From Hahella sp. CCB-MM4 (GTDB lineage Bacteria > Pseudomonadota > Gammaproteobacteria > Pseudomonadales > Oleiphilaceae), in the NCBI RefSeq assembly GCF_002260525.1, contig NZ_MRYI01000010.1:124001-188000 (forward strand): 64,000 bases of DNA, written 5' to 3'. This document shows, in pieces, positions 54,153 through 62,761 of the stretch. The first letter of the stretch is position 1. Each line of letters starts with the position of its first letter. A program made the position numbers and the translations under genes. The notes below the pieces were generated by a model. The model saw nothing but the letters and a program-made list of their open reading frames with translations. It did no database searches and was not told where the DNA came from.

Positions 54153-55223
54153 ATGGAAACACTAGAAGAGCTCATTGCAAGAGCCAAGAAAAATGAAGAA
54201 ATCGCCCGCAACCTGTTTGATATTGAGGTGGCGATTCTCAATATTGCCGAGACCAAGACGTTTCTCGAACATCTCCTATCCGTTGTCACGGATAAATTTA
54301 ATATCGCCTTCGGTTGGTACTCTGTTATCGATAACACGCACAACCGTCCTCTGATAAATGCTCTGCGTGAATCCGATGACCTGGCACGTCGGTGGGTGGC
54401 AGTCAATTCGGTGGAGTATCTCGAAGCGACCAAGGGATGCCGTAAACCTTTACTGGATCATGCCCAACTGTCCCGTTTCTTCCTCCTGACACCACCTGAC
54501 CTGAGAACCAAAATCCGGTCTATCGCGATTCTGCCGCTGTTATTGGAAGGGCGCATTGCTGGCAGCCTCAATCTTGCTGACATTACCCAGGATCGCTACC
54601 GCTCGGACAAAGAGAGTTTCTTTCTGAAACAATTGAGTGTGAAAGCCTCGTTGTGCCTGAGCGCCGTTGTCGCGAGAGAAAAAGTGGCCTATCTGGCAAC
54701 CCGGGATCCATTAACCCAGTTGAAGAACCGGCGGGAGATGGAAGACACACTGGAGCGTGAGTTGAGTCGGGTTGCCCGCCATGGTTCGCCTTTGGGGTTG
54801 GCTTTTATTGACTGTGATGACTTTAAACAGGTTAACGACTCTTACGGACACGATATTGGGGACGAATACCTGAAACATGTGGCGGGTTGTCTCAATAGTC
54901 TGCTGCGTAAAACGGATATGGCTTTCCGCTTTGCCGGAGATGAGTTTGTCCTGTTGCTGCCGAATCAGGATGGACAAGGCGCGATACAAATGGCTGAACG
55001 GATTCAGCAATACCTTCATGAGAATCCATTAGTCATTGACGAGGTGATGGTTCCAGTGAGAATCAGTATCGGGGCGGCATCTACAGATCAGATACCGGAG
55101 CTCTCTGCGCGTGCGCTGCTGAAATATGCCGATAACCGGCTATATGAGCAGAAACGTCAGAGAAAAGCGGGGCCGTCTCTTGCGGAATCAGCTCCTCAAA
55201 GTTCGTTCCCTGAATTCGAGTAA
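54153..55223 (+). CDS. Diguanylate cyclase with GAF-like sensor
   Basis: A 356-residue protein. An N-terminal GAF-like part (about 30-175; FLEHLLSVVTDKFNIAFGWY and SIAILPLLLEGRIAGSLNLA) resembles DUF484. A GGDEF domain follows: LATRDPLTQLKNRREMEDTL, IDCDDFKQVNDSYGHDIGDE and RFAGDEFVLLLP. The catalytic motif reads AGDEF (261-265), a variant seen in active cyclases. The inhibitory RxxD site is kept as RKTD (252-255), five residues before it. It should make cyclic di-GMP in the cytoplasm under control of the sensor. ATG at 54153 is preferred; a frame from 54105 adds 16 residues. No transmembrane helix. Confidence 0.87.
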   Translation: METLEELIARAKKNEEIARNLFDIEVAILNIAETKTFLEHLLSVVTDKFNIAFGWYSVIDNTHNRPLINALRESDDLARRWVAVNSVEYLEATKGCRKPLLDHAQLSRFFLLTPPDLRTKIRSIAILPLLLEGRIAGSLNLADITQDRYRSDKESFFLKQLSVKASLCLSAVVAREKVAYLATRDPLTQLKNRREMEDTLERELSRVARHGSPLGLAFIDCDDFKQVNDSYGHDIGDEYLKHVAGCLNSLLRKTDMAFRFAGDEFVLLLPNQDGQGAIQMAERIQQYLHENPLVIDEVMVPVRISIGAASTDQIPELSARALLKYADNRLYEQKRQRKAGPSLAESAPQSSFPEFE

Positions 55224-55275
55224 GTTGACGACCTGGCCCTCGGGTTTCTCGTTACGGACTTTATTCAATCTTGAA

Positions 55276-56289
55276 TCACCGTTCCCTGGCCGAAGATTCG
55301 CGATACTCTCCCGGCGTTAGTCCTGTCCATTTCTTGAATGCCCGATGAAAAGTACTGGGCTCTGTAAATCCGACCTTGAATGCGATTTCGTTGATGGAAA
55401 AATCGTGGCGCCCCAGGTAGTAGATTGCCGTATCCCGACGCATATGATCTTTGATTTCCTGGTAGGAAGTATTCTCGTCCTTCAGGCGTCGCCTTAATGT
55501 TTGCGGGCTGACATTGACCTGGGAGGCAACGTACTCAAAGTCCGGCAACGGCTGGCTCAGGTCTTTGCCCAGAATGGCCCGAATACGCGCTGTGTAGGTA
55601 TGGCTATCGTCTGGCTTGGCCAGCAGGTCCGCTGGCGAAGATTTGAGGAATTCCTTTAATGCCAGCTCGTCCTGTATGACCGGCAGATGAAGGTATTTCC
55701 TGTTAAACACCAGCCTGGTTTCCTGCTGGTCGAAATGCAGGGGACAATTGAACAGATGGTGATAATCCGCAGAGTGTGCGGGTTCCGGATAATTAAAATA
55801 AGCGCCATCCAGAATGATTCTCTGCCCGGTTAGCCAACAGGAAAACCGGTGCCAGATAACCAGCCAGCTTTCCTGCAGAAAGTGGTAGGGATCATGCAAA
55901 TCAGATTCGGAGGTGATGACCATGGCTGCCTGGTCGTCATACTTTTTCAACTCCATTCCCAGCGGCTTCTCAAATAGGGAGTAAAAGGCGTTACCTCTCA
56001 GGAGCACACTTTCCAGGGTGGTGCAGTGAATCACCAGATAGCCCATTGTGGCAAAGGTGCCGGGTTTGCTGCGAAGACTGGTGAAGCCCATGAATTCGTC
56101 TTGCATGGTCGCCCAGATGGTCTGTATCAGCTTGGTATATTGAGCAGCTGAAACTCTCGCTTTAGGGTTGCGAAGTACTTCTGTAGGTATACCAGCCTTT
56201 GACAGTATGACGGCAGGTTCCACTCCTTGCTTAATGGCTCCGCTGATCGCGGCTTCAACGAAGTGACTGGAAACAGTGATTTTGTCCAT
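55276..56289 (-). CDS. AraC-family regulator with arabinose-binding-like domain
   Basis: About 337 residues. The N-terminal half (AVILSKAGIPTEVLRNPKAR, FMGFTSLRSKPGTFATMGYL) is of the Arabinose_bd type common in OruR/GbdR-like regulators. The C-terminal AraC DNA-binding pair contains LRRRLKDENTSYQEIKDHM and INEIAFKVGFTEPSTFHRAF plus KWTGLTPGEYR. It probably controls neighbouring metabolic genes such as the CoA-transferase, divergent at 56541. I start at 56289 (MDKITVSSHF), since the longer frame from 56424 shows no homology. Confidence 0.82.
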   Translation of the reverse strand: MDKITVSSHFVEAAISGAIKQGVEPAVILSKAGIPTEVLRNPKARVSAAQYTKLIQTIWATMQDEFMGFTSLRSKPGTFATMGYLVIHCTTLESVLLRGNAFYSLFEKPLGMELKKYDDQAAMVITSESDLHDPYHFLQESWLVIWHRFSCWLTGQRIILDGAYFNYPEPAHSADYHHLFNCPLHFDQQETRLVFNRKYLHLPVIQDELALKEFLKSSPADLLAKPDDSHTYTARIRAILGKDLSQPLPDFEYVASQVNVSPQTLRRRLKDENTSYQEIKDHMRRDTAIYYLGRHDFSINEIAFKVGFTEPSTFHRAFKKWTGLTPGEYRESSARER

Positions 56290-56477
56290 TTTCAATGAAT
56301 TGTTTTCTAAGAAATTTTTCCCAGGAGGTTTTCTGCATAGGATACGTTGATCCGGATCGAAATAGCCAATGCTTATGGTGATTTTTCCCATTGCCCGACA
56401 GCAGTCTCCGCTGGAGACTATCAATCTGACTATCCTGTCTAAATATGGTTTCTACTGATACAGATATCGCTAATACC

Positions 56478-56525
56478 AATATCGTTTAACAAAAATATCG
56501 TTTAACAAAAATATTGTTTCAATCA
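56478..56525. repeat. Three copies of a 16-base repeat
   Basis: AATATCGTTTAACAAA is repeated exactly at 56478-56493 and 56494-56509, with a third, diverged copy to 56525, in the divergent promoter region between the AraC and CoA-transferase genes. Confidence 0.9.
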
Positions 56526-56540
56526 ATCGGTGTAAGACTT

Positions 56541-57737
56541 ATGACGGTGCCACTATCAGGTCTCAAAATTCTTGATTTCAGTACCCTGCTGCCGGGGCCG
56601 TGCGCCACGATGATGCTGGCGGATATGGGGGCAGAGGTGTTGCGGATTGAATCTCCTACCAGGATGGATCTATTGAGAGTGGTGCCGCCGATGACTGGAA
56701 AAGTCTCCGCCAGCCACGCTTATCTTAACCGTTCAAAACGTTCTGTTGCTCTGGATTTGAAGAAAGCCCAATCCAAAGAAGTTATCGCCAGGCTGCTGGA
56801 CGACTACGATATCGTTGTCGAACAATTCCGGCCCGGTGTGATGGATAAGCTGGGGTTAGGATACGAGCAGCTGAAGGAGATCAATCCAAGGCTGATCTAC
56901 TGTTCGATTACCGGTTACGGGCAGACTGGTCCATATCGAAACCGGGCAGGGCACGATATCAATTATCTGGCATTGGCGGGAATTAGTTCCTACAGCGGAC
57001 GCAAGACTTCCGGCCCTCCCGCATTGGGCATCCAGGTCGCGGATGTGGCGGGAGGCTCCCATCACGCGGTGATGGGGATTCTGGCGGCGGTGATACAGCG
57101 TATGAATACCGGACAGGGAACGCACATCGATATTTCCATGTGTGATGCGGCATTTACCATGAATCATATGGCTATGGCGGCTCATCTGGCCACGGGACAT
57201 GATCCGGAGGCTGAAGATTCTCCTTTGAATGGTGCCGGAGGCTACGACTATTTCGAAACCTCGGACGGCCGCTATGTTTCTGTCGGGGCGTTAGAGCCGC
57301 AATTTGTTCAGAGACTATGTCAAATATTGGATATCGCCGATCTCAGCATGCTGATGCTGAGTCAGAAACCCGAGGATTGCAGCAGAGTCAAAACTGCTCT
57401 GGCTGAGGCATTCAGGCAAAGGGATCTGGCTCACTGGCAGGGAGTATTTGCCAATGAAGATGCTTGTGTCGAGCCGGTCCTGTCACTGTCTGAGAGTGTG
57501 CAGCATCCCCAGTTTGTCGAGCGGGAAATGATTTGTGAGGTGTCTGACGGTAAAGGTCATAGCCAGCGGCAGCTGGCCAGCCCTATCCGATTTTCCGGTA
57601 CGGCGACGAGGCCACCGTTCATCGGCGCTGAACTTGGTGAGCATACTCACCAGGTTTTGTTTGAAGCCGGATATACGGAAGAGCAGATCCATGCCATGAA
57701 TGATTTGGGATTGTTCGGCAAGACCATGAAGCTCTAG
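56541..57737 (+). CDS. CoA-transferase family III (CaiB/BaiF; racemase-like)
   Basis: A 398-residue formyl-CoA-transferase/alpha-methylacyl-CoA racemase-like protein. LSGLKILDFSTLLPGPCATM and LADMGAEVLRIESP are the family start. Catalytic Asp probably lies in AGHDINYLALAGISSYSG. GQGTHIDISMCDAAFTMNHM and GGYDYFETSDGRYVSVGALE are further blocks. It moves CoA between acids or inverts 2-methylacyl-CoA; the absence of clear racemase-only residues leaves both open. I use ATG at 56541; the frame opens at 56514. It is divergent from the AraC gene and overlaps the LysR gene end by four bases. Confidence 0.84.
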   Translation: MTVPLSGLKILDFSTLLPGPCATMMLADMGAEVLRIESPTRMDLLRVVPPMTGKVSASHAYLNRSKRSVALDLKKAQSKEVIARLLDDYDIVVEQFRPGVMDKLGLGYEQLKEINPRLIYCSITGYGQTGPYRNRAGHDINYLALAGISSYSGRKTSGPPALGIQVADVAGGSHHAVMGILAAVIQRMNTGQGTHIDISMCDAAFTMNHMAMAAHLATGHDPEAEDSPLNGAGGYDYFETSDGRYVSVGALEPQFVQRLCQILDIADLSMLMLSQKPEDCSRVKTALAEAFRQRDLAHWQGVFANEDACVEPVLSLSESVQHPQFVEREMICEVSDGKGHSQRQLASPIRFSGTATRPPFIGAELGEHTHQVLFEAGYTEEQIHAMNDLGLFGKTMKL

Positions 57738-58627
57738 GGCCGGGAAAACTGCTCCTTCAGCCAGTCGTGAAACAGGCGGATCTTGGTCCAGTTTGCCCGT
57801 TCATAGGGAGTAAGAAAGAAATAGTTGAAAGGTGCCTTAAATCGAGAGACCGGCAAAGGCACCAAGCTTCCACTGGCAATGGCGTCAGCTGTTATCAACG
57901 AGCGCCCGAGTGCAATGCCTTGTCCTGCCAGTGCCGCCTGTAACACCAGCTCAGTCCTGCTGAAATATATGATGTCGTTACTGACGGGTATCCCGGTCGT
58001 TTCCGACCATTGATTCCAGCTTTTCATGCAATTATCGGAGCCGTCGTTTCGGGTGCTGAGCAGGGTGCATTGGCGCAGAAGATCAGCTGGGTTATCAAGT
58101 TGCATTCTGTCCAGGAGTATGGGACTGCAAACGGGAAATATCTCTTCGGTTCCCAGACGCTCGCTGAAAAAACCGGCCGGGGATTCGGCAGAGAACCGAA
58201 TGATCACATCTGCCTGACCCGACCCTGGCGTTCGTATCTGCTCTTCTGTATTCAGATAAATCCTGATATCTGGGTGGCGTTGGTGAAAGTCTGACAAACG
58301 CGGCAGTAACCAGTACATGCCAAAGGTGGTAAATGTTTCCACCTGCAGCGTTCCCTTTGCCTGTTCACTGTTGATTTCATCGAGTGCACCGTCAATTTCT
58401 GCCAGCGCACTGCGATATGCCTGAATCAGGCGATCCCCTTGTGGTGTGAGGCGTAACTGCCGGGTTGTACGGATCAGGACCGGGAACCCGAGTTTTTCCT
58501 CCAGACGCTTAATGCGTTGACTCATGGCACTTTGGGTGATGCCTACCTGTTCCGCCGCTGCGGAAAAGCCTTTCAGGCGAGACACTGCCTCCAGATAGCG
58601 GAGTTCGGAGAGAAGTAAGCTATTCAT
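57734..58627 (-). CDS. LysR-family regulator
   Basis: A 297-residue LTTR. LLLSELRYLEAVSRLKGFSA and AAEQVGITQSAMSQRIKRLE form the winged helix-turn-helix; FPVLIRTTRQLRLTPQGDRL follows. The remainder is a periplasmic-binding-like effector domain (GTLQVETFTTFGMYWLLPRL), similar to GcvA-type. It is divergent from the phzF-lysE pair with a 100-base gap, so it probably controls them. The effector is unknown. Confidence 0.88.
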   Translation of the reverse strand: MNSLLLSELRYLEAVSRLKGFSAAAEQVGITQSAMSQRIKRLEEKLGFPVLIRTTRQLRLTPQGDRLIQAYRSALAEIDGALDEINSEQAKGTLQVETFTTFGMYWLLPRLSDFHQRHPDIRIYLNTEEQIRTPGSGQADVIIRFSAESPAGFFSERLGTEEIFPVCSPILLDRMQLDNPADLLRQCTLLSTRNDGSDNCMKSWNQWSETTGIPVSNDIIYFSRTELVLQAALAGQGIALGRSLITADAIASGSLVPLPVSRFKAPFNYFFLTPYERANWTKIRLFHDWLKEQFSRP

Positions 58628-58727
58628 TAATCTGTCTAATAAGTATATCAGTCGTTAAATCCTTTTCGGGTGCCCATAATAGCTCTTAATTAGTTTGGTT
58701 TGAAAGGCTTTGCCTAGCGGAGGAGTA

Positions 58728-59582
58728 ATGAATAAAAATCTCAGACTGATAAGCTCATTTGTGGAAAATGGTATAGGAGGGAACCCCGCCGGAGTTGTAT
58801 TGAAAGCTGACGGGATGGATGAAAACCAAATGCAGGCACTGGCAGCTGAAGCAGGGCTATCCGAAGTGGCATTTGTATCTCATTCAGATATTGCGTCTGT
58901 CAAACTGGATTTCTTTACTCCGAACAAGCGAATTGCTCATTGCGGCCACGCGACTGTGGCAGCTTTCTCAGTTATGGCACAACAGGGTTTGTTGAAGGAT
59001 GGCCAGCACAGCAAGGAAACCGTTGATGGCATTCGTCGTATTCGTATAGAAGGTGATAAAGCTTTCCTGGAGCAAATGAAAATCAGCTCGGCTGCATTAT
59101 CGGAGGAGTATTATCCCAATCTTTCGGAAGCGCTTGGTGTACCGATAGACAGTTTTGTGAAGATTGCTCCGCCGGCATTGATCAATAATGGTGTGGGCTG
59201 GTTGGTCGTTATGCTGGAAAGCCGGGAGGAATTGGCTCAACTGAAGCCCAATTTAGCCTGGATCAGGATTCTCAGTGAAGCTCTCGATCTTATCGGTTTC
59301 TATGTCGTCAGCCGTGAAACCCTGGTGACTGGCAGAACTCTGAGCGCCCGCATGTTTGCGCCAAGCTATGGCATCGATGAAGAGTCTGCCACCGGCATGG
59401 GTGCAGGGTGTGCCGCTATTTATCTGCACGATTTTCTTGAGTATGAAAATCAGCAGATATTGGTTGAGCAGGGCCATTTGATGCATCCGCCCTCACCAAG
59501 CCTGATCGAAGTGGAACTGGAGGCCAGAAGTGGCGTCATCGATCGTTTGTGGGTTGGAGGCTCCGCTGGGGTGATGGAGTAA
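58728..59582 (+). CDS. PhzF-family isomerase/epimerase-like protein
   Basis: A 284-residue PhzF protein. NGIGGNPAGVVLKADGMDEN and AGLSEVAFVSHS (catalytic Glu) are the N-terminal signature; FFTPNKRIAHCGHATVAAFS and EESATGMGAGCAAIYLHDFL form the closing part. PhzF enzymes carry out proton shifts, as in phenazine synthesis, but most relatives are of unknown substrate and no other phenazine genes are present. GGAGG lies before the ATG at 58728; the frame opens at 58710. It is five bases from the LysE-type exporter gene. Confidence 0.87.
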   Translation: MNKNLRLISSFVENGIGGNPAGVVLKADGMDENQMQALAAEAGLSEVAFVSHSDIASVKLDFFTPNKRIAHCGHATVAAFSVMAQQGLLKDGQHSKETVDGIRRIRIEGDKAFLEQMKISSAALSEEYYPNLSEALGVPIDSFVKIAPPALINNGVGWLVVMLESREELAQLKPNLAWIRILSEALDLIGFYVVSRETLVTGRTLSARMFAPSYGIDEESATGMGAGCAAIYLHDFLEYENQQILVEQGHLMHPPSPSLIEVELEARSGVIDRLWVGGSAGVME

Positions 59583-59587
59583 TAGTC

Positions 59588-60226
59588 ATGGATATAGCAC
59601 TTTATTGGCCTGAACTTCTTCAGGTGAGTCTGATTGCCATCATTATGGCTATCAGCCCTGGAGCAGACTTTGCCATGGTGACGCGGAACAGTCTGTTTTT
59701 CTCGCGGACAGCCGGTGTTTATTCCGCACTGGGTGTCGCCACGGCGACATGGGTGCATACGGCATACACTCTGGCAGGTCTGTCGTTGTTGATTGCTGCA
59801 TCCCAGGAAGTATTCACCCTGGTCAAGTGGATCGGCGCTTTATACCTGATCTATGTGGGTTGGAAGACCTGGTTGAGCAAAATGACGTTGTCAGAGCCCG
59901 GTGAAGGTTCCGACATCGCTATATCAGCCTGGAGTTTCTATCGGCAGGGATTTATCACCAATGTCACTAATCCCAAAACGACACTGTTTTACGTCAGTAT
60001 TTTTACTCAAATTGTGAGCAAGGATACGCCGATTTCCATGCAGGTTCTGTATGGCTTCATCATCTGTCTGGCTCATGGTGCTTGGTTCTCATTACTGGCG
60101 GCCGGTATTACTCATCGTTGGGTATTGAGTCAGATTAAAAGGGTGGGGCACCGAGTCGGACAGTGCCTGGGAGGCGCATTGGTCTTCATGGGCATTGCGT
60201 TGCTCTCAAGTCGGACCAATCAATGA
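59588..60226 (+). CDS. LysE/RhtB-family exporter
   Basis: A 212-residue membrane exporter. IIMAISPGADFAMVTRNSLF and FYRQGFITNVTNPKTTLFYV are the family blocks. It lies five bases after the phzF stop and is probably transcribed with it, so it may export the product or substrate of that enzyme. It is a different subgroup from the LysE-like gene at 35533. I use the ATG at 59588; the frame opens at 59549 within phzF. Confidence 0.87.
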   Translation: MDIALYWPELLQVSLIAIIMAISPGADFAMVTRNSLFFSRTAGVYSALGVATATWVHTAYTLAGLSLLIAASQEVFTLVKWIGALYLIYVGWKTWLSKMTLSEPGEGSDIAISAWSFYRQGFITNVTNPKTTLFYVSIFTQIVSKDTPISMQVLYGFIICLAHGAWFSLLAAGITHRWVLSQIKRVGHRVGQCLGGALVFMGIALLSSRTNQ

Positions 60227-60318
60227 AGATACAGGCTTTGCCATAGACAATCGTTGCCAGCGCACTAAACTATGACTGAGAAGGAAAAGTAAGAGCTCAA
60301 AATACTTCGGGGGGTCGT

Positions 60319-61089
60319 ATGAAGAACGTGCTGGCGACCACACTGTTATGTCTGCTGCAACTTTGTTCTTTCCTTGGGTCGGCTGAGGACCTTAAGCTGA
60401 CGAATGGGGAATGGCCTCCCTTTACATCTGAAAAATACTTTGAGCATGGATTTATTTCCCATGTCGTCAAGGAAGCCTACAAGCTGGAAGGAATCGACGT
60501 TAGATATACCTTTCTCCCATGGAAAAGAGCGCTGCAGGAAGCTAGAGACGGAGATGTCTGGACCGGCTCAGTCGCTTGGTCCAAAGCCGATGGAAGGACG
60601 GATAATTTTATATTTACCGATCCCATCATAGAGCTTTCGGATGTATTTTTTCATCGCAAAGACCTTGCTTTTGACTGGTCTACTTTCGAAGACCTCAAAG
60701 ACTATAGAATTGGTGCCACTATTGGGTATTCATATGGAAAAGCATTTAGCGAGGCTGAGCAAAACGGATTGATTACGGTGGAAAGGATCTCTACCGATGA
60801 AAGTAATTTTAAGAAGCTGGCCCAAGGCAGGATCAACCTGTTTCCCTGTGTATTGGAAGTGGGCTATGAAATTCTCGCGAACAACCTTCCACCGGGCGTC
60901 GCGAAAAGAATTACCAACCATCCCAGGCCACTGAGACGGGTGGGGTATCATGTCATTCTATCCAAGAAAAATCCCAGATCTGAATATTATGCTGAGGCTT
61001 TTAATAAAGGCCTGCAGAAGCTTAAGGATTCCGGGGCCTATGAGAGATTTCTTTCCGGCATCGTCGATGGAATTTATCGTCAGGAATAG
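60319..61089 (+). CDS. Orphan family-3 periplasmic binding protein
   Basis: A 256-residue SBP_bac_3 protein. A signal peptide (LLCLLQLCSFLGSAED) precedes LKLTNGEWPPFTSEKYFEHG, VRYTFLPWKRALQEARDGDV and WTGSVAWSKADGRTDNFIFT. No permease is nearby. It is a third stand-alone member in this window. GGGGGG lies before the ATG. Ligand unknown. Confidence 0.78.
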   Translation: MKNVLATTLLCLLQLCSFLGSAEDLKLTNGEWPPFTSEKYFEHGFISHVVKEAYKLEGIDVRYTFLPWKRALQEARDGDVWTGSVAWSKADGRTDNFIFTDPIIELSDVFFHRKDLAFDWSTFEDLKDYRIGATIGYSYGKAFSEAEQNGLITVERISTDESNFKKLAQGRINLFPCVLEVGYEILANNLPPGVAKRITNHPRPLRRVGYHVILSKKNPRSEYYAEAFNKGLQKLKDSGAYERFLSGIVDGIYRQE

Positions 61090-61207
61090 TTGGAAACAGG
61101 TAGGAGAGGATAGAGATAGGTAGAAGGGGCTGGGAGTAATCAGGAGTAGTTGGGCCTGTAAGAATAGTCAGAAAAGCGCATTCCGGAATACAAACCCTAA
61201 GATCGAA

Positions 61208-61240
61208 TCGGCCAACCTCCGGCGAAAAGAGGTCGGCCGA
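61208..61240. other. Hairpin between convergent genes
   Basis: TCGGCCAACCTC and GAGGTCGGCCGA form a 12-base stem with one mismatch and a nine-base loop. There is no T run in either direction, so termination is uncertain. Confidence 0.4.
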
Positions 61241-61266
61241 ATCAGAATAGAAATATCTGTAATGCT

Positions 61267-62382
61267 TTAGATTTTGATATAGATTTTTTGCCTGTCCAAC
61301 ATCCAGGCGATGACCCAGAAGAGGATAACGTGGACCAGGGCATAGCTGTGTGAGGCAAGGTAGATATTGTCTGCAGCCGGAAGAAACCAGGATTCATACA
61401 TAAACGTGTTCAACCCTACGGTACTCCCGCTCATTGGTACCGGTATCAGTCTGTAAATAGAAACCCAGAGCCAGGATATTGTGTAGATGAACAGCGGGTT
61501 GGTGCCGTAAATACGAAAGGGCTCCATGACCGATTTGCCCCTTTGGGTAGCGCAGACGGCAACCAGCATTCCGAGGACCACCAACGCCCAGCCGCTGGTG
61601 ACCACTACGTAGGAACTGGTCCACAGGCTTTTGTTGATGGGAAATACCAGTCCCCAGACATGACCGATGACCAACAGAGCTATCCCCCAACTGATCAGCT
61701 TCCGGAATCGCTCTTGATCATCTTTCATCATATTCACGGCTTTTGTCACCCAGAAACCAGCGATCACGTTCACTACGGCCGGTAATGTACTCAGCAACCC
61801 TTCGGGTTCAAAAATGGGTTTCATGTAGGGGTAGATATGGGATTTTCCCAGAACAGCCAGATCTACCTGCCGGACGATATTGTGTTCGATGCTGTAGGGA
61901 TCTCCCGCTGAACCGGCAAAGAACAGCAGAGCCCAGTATCCGAGAAGAATGAGACCTGAAAAAATGCCAAGCCAGCGGGTTGAGAGATGAATAATGGCTA
62001 TGGCAGCAATACCATAGGCCAGGGCGATTCGTTGCAACACTCCCATGATACGGAGATCATCAAAGGATTTGGTGAACGGAAACCACTGCAACAAAAGTCC
62101 GATCAAAAAGATGATTGCCACCCGTGAAAGTATCTTTATATGAAGTTCTTTCGACGGCTGATAGTTAAACTTTCTCAGTGAAAAGTACATGGCAGAACCG
62201 GTGATAAACAGAAAAAAAGGAAACACCAGATCGGTTGGCGTGTAGCCATGCCAGTGAGCATGTCCCAAGGGGCCCCATACCGCACTCCAGGAGCCGGGCG
62301 TGTTGACCAGAATCATCAGTGCGATGGTCAGGCCGCGCAGGACATCAAGTGATAAGTTTCGTGATTGGTTGCTTGTCGTCAT
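61267..62382 (-). CDS. Heparan-alpha-glucosaminide N-acetyltransferase-like (DUF5009/HGSNAT) membrane acyltransferase
   Basis: About 371 residues with roughly ten membrane helices. NLSLDVLRGLTIALMILVNT and GYTPTDLVFPFFLFITGSAM carry the conserved Asp-x-x-x-G and catalytic-His region of the HGSNAT/NagX-type family; IYGTNPLFIYTISWLW is the last block. In animals HGSNAT acetylates glucosamine across the lysosomal membrane; bacterial members are thought to modify sugars or take part in amino sugar uptake. I use the ATG at 62382. A TTG at 62400 with AAGGA before it is an alternative. It stands alone, with no nag genes close by. Confidence 0.8.
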   Translation of the reverse strand: MTTSNQSRNLSLDVLRGLTIALMILVNTPGSWSAVWGPLGHAHWHGYTPTDLVFPFFLFITGSAMYFSLRKFNYQPSKELHIKILSRVAIIFLIGLLLQWFPFTKSFDDLRIMGVLQRIALAYGIAAIAIIHLSTRWLGIFSGLILLGYWALLFFAGSAGDPYSIEHNIVRQVDLAVLGKSHIYPYMKPIFEPEGLLSTLPAVVNVIAGFWVTKAVNMMKDDQERFRKLISWGIALLVIGHVWGLVFPINKSLWTSSYVVVTSGWALVVLGMLVAVCATQRGKSVMEPFRIYGTNPLFIYTISWLWVSIYRLIPVPMSGSTVGLNTFMYESWFLPAADNIYLASHSYALVHVILFWVIAWMLDRQKIYIKI

Positions 62383-62761
62383 CGTTGAGTTCCGTTTCAA
62401 AGATCCTTTTTAGTCACCGGGAAAATATTCCGGGGAATGTTTTCCTGTTTCCCTTCTTCGTTAAGTGCGTGTCTATTGGCAGTAGAGAACACTTTCAAGC
62501 GCAAAACGTGGAACTGCAGGAGCCAGAACAGGGCAAATAGGGAGAGCCCGGCGAAAGATGCACTTGTAGAAGCTCGGGCCTGAACATATCTGTGTCACAA
62601 TTACGTGTAAGATACAGGTTACATGGCCCGTGACCTTGATCATAAACCGGTTCAATAGTGCTTTCCAACGGGTGCCATACCTGAGTATCGTACAGCCGGA
62701 AACATAGTGTCCCCAAAAGCCCTGTTCCATTACCTTTTTACGCAATCCAAGGAAATGACGA
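62383..62761. other. Intergenic region upstream of Sel1 gene
   Basis: About 380 bases between divergent genes. No gene, RNA, or convincing promoter was recognised. Confidence 0.4.

Noticed and set aside
58728-60226. Phenazine biosynthesis locus
   Set aside because: Only a PhzF-like gene is present, with no phzA-E genes; PhzF-like proteins are common outside phenazine pathways.
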